Positions 60,362 to 64,000 of a stretch of 64,000 bases of DNA are shown in pieces. Source of the DNA: JAWKRB01 sp041389885. GTDB lineage: Bacteria; Myxococcota_A; Polyangia; Polyangiales; Ga0077539. The notes under the pieces are model-generated. The model was not told the DNA's origin, did no database searches, and was given only the letters and a program-made list of their open reading frames with translations. Both the position numbers and the translations under genes were made by a program. Numbering within the stretch: the first letter of the stretch is position 1; every line of letters starts with the position of its first letter. The stretch spans positions 62,001-126,000 of the forward strand of contig JAWKRB010000022.1 in assembly GCA_041389885.1 (NCBI GenBank), written 5' to 3'.

Positions 60362-61050
60362 TGAGCGGCGATCCGCGCCTGGAGGCGGTGCGCTTCGGCG
60401 CCGACGGGCTGGTGACCGCCGTCGCGCAGGACGCCGTGAGCGGCGAGGTGCGCATGGTGGCCCACATGACCGCCGAGGCGCTGAGCCGCACCCTCGACGA
60501 GGGCGTCGCGTGGTTCTGGTCGCGCTCGCGCGCATCCCTCTGGAAGAAGGGCGAGAGCAGCGGCAACGTGCTCGCGGTGCGAGGGGTCTTCCTCGACTGC
60601 GACGGCGACGCGGTGCTGCTCCTCGTCGAGCCCGCGGGCCCGACGTGTCACACCGGCGCGCCGAGCTGCTTCGCGCGGGAGCACGTCGACGGCGGCTGGC
60701 GAGAGGGGGCCAGGCCGCGCACGGCGGGACCTGCGCTGGAGCGCACGCTGGAGGCGCGCCGCGACGACCCCGCCGCGGTGGGGAGGTCGTACGCGCGCTC
60801 GCTCTTCGACGGCGGCGCCGCGCGCATCGGCGAGAAGGTGCGCGAAGAGGCCGAGGAGCTCGTGGCCGCGGTGGCGGGGGAGTCGGACGCGCGGGTGGTC
60901 AGCGAGGCCGCCGACCTGCTCTTTCACGCGGCGTTGGCCGTGGTCTCGCGTCGCGTGCCCCTGCGCGCCGTGCTGGCCGAGATCGCGCGTCGGCACGGCG
61001 TCTCGGGGCTGGTCGAGAAGGCCGCGCGGGGCCAGAAGCCCGCGGGGTAG
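60361..61050 (+). CDS. hisIE: Bifunctional phosphoribosyl-AMP cyclohydrolase/phosphoribosyl-ATP pyrophosphohydrolase
   Basis: Histidine synthesis steps 2 and 3. 229 residues from GTG 60361. HisI part (about 1-115): VAHMTAEALSRTLDEGV, FWSRSRASLWKKGESSGN, and metal-site residues in FLDCDGDAVLLL and GPTCHTGAPSCF. HisE part (about 125-215): GRSYARSLFDGG, EKVREEAEELVAA and EAADLLFHAALAV. A HisI-HisE fusion in this order is typical of enterics and many others. It is the only his gene in the window. Confidence 0.94.
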   Translation: MSGDPRLEAVRFGADGLVTAVAQDAVSGEVRMVAHMTAEALSRTLDEGVAWFWSRSRASLWKKGESSGNVLAVRGVFLDCDGDAVLLLVEPAGPTCHTGAPSCFAREHVDGGWREGARPRTAGPALERTLEARRDDPAAVGRSYARSLFDGGAARIGEKVREEAEELVAAVAGESDARVVSEAADLLFHAALAVVSRRVPLRAVLAEIARRHGVSGLVEKAARGQKPAG

Positions 61051-61051
61051 C

Positions 61052-61753
61052 TCAGGCGGGCTCGGGCGGGGCATCGCCGAAGCGAGCCGCGCAGCGCGAC
61101 CTCAGCTGCGCGCCGTAGAACACCACGCGGGCGTAGGCCTCGTTCATCGCGGCGGCCGGCGTGGTCGAGCGCGCGAGCACCACCTCGCGCACCGTGCGAA
61201 CGTCGGAGAGCGGCATGTGCAGGGTGAGCGGAGCGCGCAGCCCCCGCGAGGCCCTTCGCGCCGCGTGGAGCCTCCCCGCGACGCGTCGGGGCGCGGCGGG
61301 ATCGCCGTCGCAGAGCGCGAGCTCGGCGGCGCGAAGGAGCTGCTCGGTCTCGGCCTCGAGCGCCTCGGGGTGCGCGAAGCGAGCAGGGTCGTCGAGGGCG
61401 CTCCGCGCGGCGGCGAGCAGCCGCGAGGCCGCGGGGGGGAGGGCGGTGGTCTCCGCCACGAGGGCGTCGCAGACCCACGAGAGGCCGCCCCGAACGCGGT
61501 TCCACGCGAGCTCGAGGGCGTCGTCGTCGCGCCAGGGGCGCCACCACGCCTCGGTCTGCGAGAGCGACGGCTGGCCGCCCGCCAGGAGCAGCGCCTCGTC
61601 CCACCACGCGGGGACCTCCGTCGCCCGGACCCTGCGCGCGGCCACGATCTCCCACGCAGAGAGGCGCCCTCGCAGGCTGTGCTCGAGGTAGCGAGGCGTG
61701 CCCGAGGTGATCGGTGAGGCGAGGAGGGCGTCGGTCCATCGGGCGAGGTTCAT
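61052..61753 (-). CDS. Hypothetical protein, Ala/Arg-rich, cytosolic
   Basis: 233 residues from ATG 61753. Mainly helical, with TPRYLEHSLRGRLSAWEIVA, EVPAWWDEALLLAGGQPSL, PWRDDDALELAWNRVRGGL, and ELALCDGDPAAPRRVAGRLH. No signal peptide, no membrane helix, no motif I know. It converges on hisIE (1-bp gap between stops). A conserved gene in this position in other myxobacteria would be needed before naming it. Confidence 0.55.
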   Translation of the reverse strand: MNLARWTDALLASPITSGTPRYLEHSLRGRLSAWEIVAARRVRATEVPAWWDEALLLAGGQPSLSQTEAWWRPWRDDDALELAWNRVRGGLSWVCDALVAETTALPPAASRLLAAARSALDDPARFAHPEALEAETEQLLRAAELALCDGDPAAPRRVAGRLHAARRASRGLRAPLTLHMPLSDVRTVREVVLARSTTPAAAMNEAYARVVFYGAQLRSRCAARFGDAPPEPA

Positions 61754-61804
61754 GGCGTCGGCGCCCCTCGACGGGGAGAGCGGGCGTGCTAGCAGTGTCG
61801 TGCC

Positions 61805-62290
61805 ATGGCCGAAGGATTCAAGCGCTACGACGGACCGAAGCACGAGGGCGCCGCGTCGACCTCGCCCTACGCGGTGAGCCGACTCGGCGCGGTGATCGAC
61901 CTCGTCGACTCGGCGCGGGAGATCGCCGCGGCTGACGTCGTGATCGGCGCCGTCGCCTCGGACAAGCTCGCGCAGATCGCTGAGCAGATCCGCGCCCTGC
62001 AGCTCCAGGCCCGCGAGGTGCTCGAGCGCGCGAGCCGCGACGCCGCGCTCCACCGCGCGCGGTGCAATTTTCAGAAGGTCGTCGGGCAGCACTACCACCT
62101 GTACGCGAGGCGGAGCGCCGACGGCGTCGAGCACTATTTCTCGATGCTCTCACCCGAAGACTGGCGCGGCTCGCCCCCGCACGAGTACGCGGGCTCGTTT
62201 CGCCTCGAGCCCGACCAGAGCTGGACGCCCGCGGAGGAGGTCCCGTCCCGCGACGCGATGCGCTCTCGCGCGCGGCTCCTCGAGGGCTGA
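61805..62290 (+). CDS. DUF2452-family protein
   Basis: 161 residues, cytosolic. The C-terminal half has the family wording of DUF2452: RCNFQKVVGQHYHLYARRSA, HYFSMLSPEDWRGSPPHEYA, GSFRLEPDQSW. The N-terminal half is helical (VIDLVDSAREIAAADVVIGA, LAQIAEQIRALQLQAREVLE). Function of the family unknown to me. It is divergent from the hypothetical gene at 61052-61753 and converges on the small gene at 62295. Confidence 0.75.
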   Translation: MAEGFKRYDGPKHEGAASTSPYAVSRLGAVIDLVDSAREIAAADVVIGAVASDKLAQIAEQIRALQLQAREVLERASRDAALHRARCNFQKVVGQHYHLYARRSADGVEHYFSMLSPEDWRGSPPHEYAGSFRLEPDQSWTPAEEVPSRDAMRSRARLLEG

Positions 62291-62294
62291 GGCC

Positions 62295-62681
62295 TCAGTC
62301 GTCCGTCGCCGCCCGCAGGAGGATGTCGGACCAGTACGGGTCGTTCTTCGCGCCTACGCAGTCGAGCAGCGCGAACACGATCTCTTCGCGGGTCGCGTCT
62401 GGGGGGATGGCGACGCAGGCCCAGGTGTGCCCCGGCCGGTGCCACCGCTCCCCCGACTCGACGCGAATCTCCCGCCGACCGTGGCGCAGGAGCACCGCGA
62501 GCCTCGGGGGGCGGAGGGCGTCGAGCACCCTGCGCGCGAACGCGAGGCGGTCGAAGCTCTCGCGCCCGGCGTAGAGGGTGCGGCGCGTCTCGTCGCGCCA
62601 CTCGACCACCGGCCCGTCCAGCGCGGGCTGCGTCGGGTCGCTGAGGAGCGTTCTCCGCCGGGATCGGTCGTCGAGGGCCAT
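62295..62681 (-). CDS. Small hypothetical protein
   Basis: 128 residues from ATG 62681; a GTG at 62738 would add 19 residues rich in Thr, Arg and Pro, which I regard as leader. Charged and helical, with two strands near RLAVLLRHGRREIRVESGER. No signal peptide or membrane segment. It is divergent from murC, which begins 62 bp away, and the short gap likely carries the promoters of both. Confidence 0.5.
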   Translation of the reverse strand: MALDDRSRRRTLLSDPTQPALDGPVVEWRDETRRTLYAGRESFDRLAFARRVLDALRPPRLAVLLRHGRREIRVESGERWHRPGHTWACVAIPPDATREEIVFALLDCVGAKNDPYWSDILLRAATDD

Positions 62682-62743
62682 CAGACGCTCGGCCAAGCAT
62701 GGCACAGCGCGGCCGGGACCGCGGGTTGTGGTAGTCACGGGGG

Positions 62744-64000
62744 ATGTTTCGAGGGCGTGTTCGGCATGTGCATTTCGTCGGCGTCGGAGGGATCGGGATG
62801 TCGGGTCTGGCCGAGGTCCTGCTGGCCCTCGGGTACCAGGTCAGCGGCACCGACATGAAGGAGGGCGACACCACCCGGAGGCTGGTCTCGCTCGGCGCGA
62901 AGGTCACCCTCGGGCACGACGGCGACCGCGTCGAGGGCGCCGACGTGGTGGTCTACTCGTCGGCGGTCTCGGCGACGAACCCTGAGCTCGTCGCGGCGCG
63001 GGCGCTGGGCGTGCCGGTCATCCCCCGCGCCGAGATGCTCGCCGAGCTGATGCGGCTCAAGTACGGCATCGCCATCGCCGGCTCGCACGGCAAGACCACC
63101 ACCACCTCGCTGGTCTCGACGGTGCTCGCCGCGGCGGGCCTCGACCCCACCGTGGTCATCGGCGGCAAGCTCAACGCCATCGGCACCAACGCCAAGGCCG
63201 GCGCGGGAGAGCTCCTGGTCGCCGAGGCCGACGAGAGCGACGGGAGCTTTCTCAAGCTCTCGCCCACCATCGCCGTGGTGACCAACATCGACCCCGAGCA
63301 CCTCGACTTCTACGGCAGCCACGCCGCCATCATGGACGCCTTCGTCGAGTTCACGCAGCGCGTGCCCTTCTACGGCCTCGCGGTGATGTGCCTCGACCAC
63401 CCGCACGTGCAGGCGATCCTCCCGCGCATCGATCGGCGCCACACGACCTACGGGATGATCCCGCAGGCCGACTACGTCGCGCGCGACGTCACCTTCGAGG
63501 GCACGCACACGAGCTTCTCGGTGCAACGCCGCGGCGAGAGCCTCGGGCGCTTCGACGTGCACCTGCCGGGCCGGCACAACGTGCTCAACTGCCTCGCGAC
63601 GGTGGCGGTGGCCGACGAGCTCGACATCCCCAGGGCGATCACCCGCGACGCCCTGGCGAGCTTCGAGGGCGTGCAGCGGCGCTTCACCGTCGTGGGCGAG
63701 CACGACGGGGTGACCTACGTCGACGACTACGGCCACCACCCCGCCGAGGTCGAGGCGACGCTGAGCGCGGCGCGGGCCGGCTTCCCCGCCCGGCGCATCG
63801 TGGTGGCGTTTCAGCCGCACCGATACAGCCGCACGCGCGACCTCTTCGTGCCCTTCACCCGCGCGTTCAACCTCTCGGATCACCTCATCGTCACCGAGGT
63901 CTACGCCGCGGGCGAGGCCCCGATCGAGGGCGTGTCGGGGGCGGTGCTCGCCGACGCGATCCGCGCGCACGGGCACAGGCACGTCGAGTTCGAGCCCGAC
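62744..64000 (+). CDS. murC: UDP-N-acetylmuramate--L-alanine ligase, 5' part (cut by window edge)
   Basis: Adds L-Ala to UDP-MurNAc in peptidoglycan synthesis. 419 codons visible of about 460. Mur ligase N-domain HFVGVGGIGMSGLAEVLLAL; ATP P-loop GSHGKTTTTS (from about residue 113); EADESDGSF; TNIDPEHLDFYGS; C-terminal domain DDYGHHPAEVEATL, VVAFQPHRYSRTRDLF and VTEVYAAGEAP. ATG 62744 fits the family start (MFRGRVRHVHFVGVGG). Other dcw genes may follow beyond the window. Confidence 0.95.
   Translation, partial: MFRGRVRHVHFVGVGGIGMSGLAEVLLALGYQVSGTDMKEGDTTRRLVSLGAKVTLGHDGDRVEGADVVVYSSAVSATNPELVAARALGVPVIPRAEMLAELMRLKYGIAIAGSHGKTTTTSLVSTVLAAAGLDPTVVIGGKLNAIGTNAKAGAGELLVAEADESDGSFLKLSPTIAVVTNIDPEHLDFYGSHAAIMDAFVEFTQRVPFYGLAVMCLDHPHVQAILPRIDRRHTTYGMIPQADYVARDVTFEGTHTSFSVQRRGESLGRFDVHLPGRHNVLNCLATVAVADELDIPRAITRDALASFEGVQRRFTVVGEHDGVTYVDDYGHHPAEVEATLSAARAGFPARRIVVAFQPHRYSRTRDLFVPFTRAFNLSDHLIVTEVYAAGEAPIEGVSGAVLADAIRAHGHRHVEFEPD

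Noticed and set aside
60361..61050. A histidine operon around hisIE
   Set aside because: Only hisIE is present; neighbours are pyk and unrelated genes, so no operon is claimed.

Overview
The window is a 64 kb piece of a very GC-rich, gene-dense bacterial chromosome. It is most likely from a myxobacterium (Myxococcota, Polyangiales/Sandaracinus-like). This rests on four things seen in the sequence: a MYXO-CTERM sorting tail on a heparinase-like protein (23054-25411); a dozen or so lipoproteins with Asp/Ala/Pro- or Gly/Ser-rich stalks and Cys-rich 'CVD.R.D..NCG.CG' repeats; a triple-FHA/ABCG fusion transporter; and housekeeping proteins (DnaE, Rel, GltA, Ffh, ParAB, MurC) of deltaproteobacterial/myxobacterial flavour. 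Codon use and GC look uniform. I see no prophage, insertion sequence, CRISPR array, tRNA or rRNA.

Layout. 1-6061: a partial TonB-dependent receptor, a diguanylate cyclase with a degenerate receiver domain, and dnaE. 6332-12272: a lipoprotein, amtB, a degenerate PP2C-like protein and a bifunctional (p)ppGpp synthetase/hydrolase. 12267-16585: a translationally coupled minus-strand envelope operon with two paralogous putative lipoproteins around an alpha/beta-hydrolase lipoprotein and a putative outer-membrane protein. 16631-23064: a polyhydroxyalkanoate (PHA) locus. The repressor gene phaR sits between two divergent arms, each with a short PhaE/phasin-like gene and a PHA synthase; the plus arm also carries an acyl-CoA ligase and a UbiA-type prenyltransferase. 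TGC-N3/4-GCA palindromes lie in exactly the two intergenic gaps where PhaR would be expected to act. 23054-34051: surface and exported proteins (heparinase-like lyase, beta-propellers, Cys-rich repeats), with a PRPP synthetase gene among them. 34233-38020: a type IV pilin-like protein and the FHA/ABC transporter.

38034-46933 holds a LEA14-like lipoprotein, HU, a CBM9-like lipoprotein, a Crp/Fnr regulator, citrate synthase, type 2 IPP isomerase, a caspase-like protein and folD. 46950-49069 carries parB-parA and a small, highly acidic 53-aa gene with a strong promoter, a perfect ribosome binding site and a hairpin terminator. 49142-58866 has more envelope proteins plus ffh and an ATP-grasp enzyme. 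58946-64000 has pyk-hisIE, three small conserved or hypothetical genes and the 5' part of murC.

Two genes are broken by single-base deficits at C or G runs: the Cys-rich lipoprotein (one) and the caspase-like protein (two). In each case the other side of the break continues the same protein. Either the assembly has homopolymer errors or the genes are truly frameshifted. The most interesting leads are the PhaR operator set around a duplicated PHA synthase locus, the orphan acidic small gene next to parAB, and the coupled operon with paralogous EF-hand-like lipoproteins.
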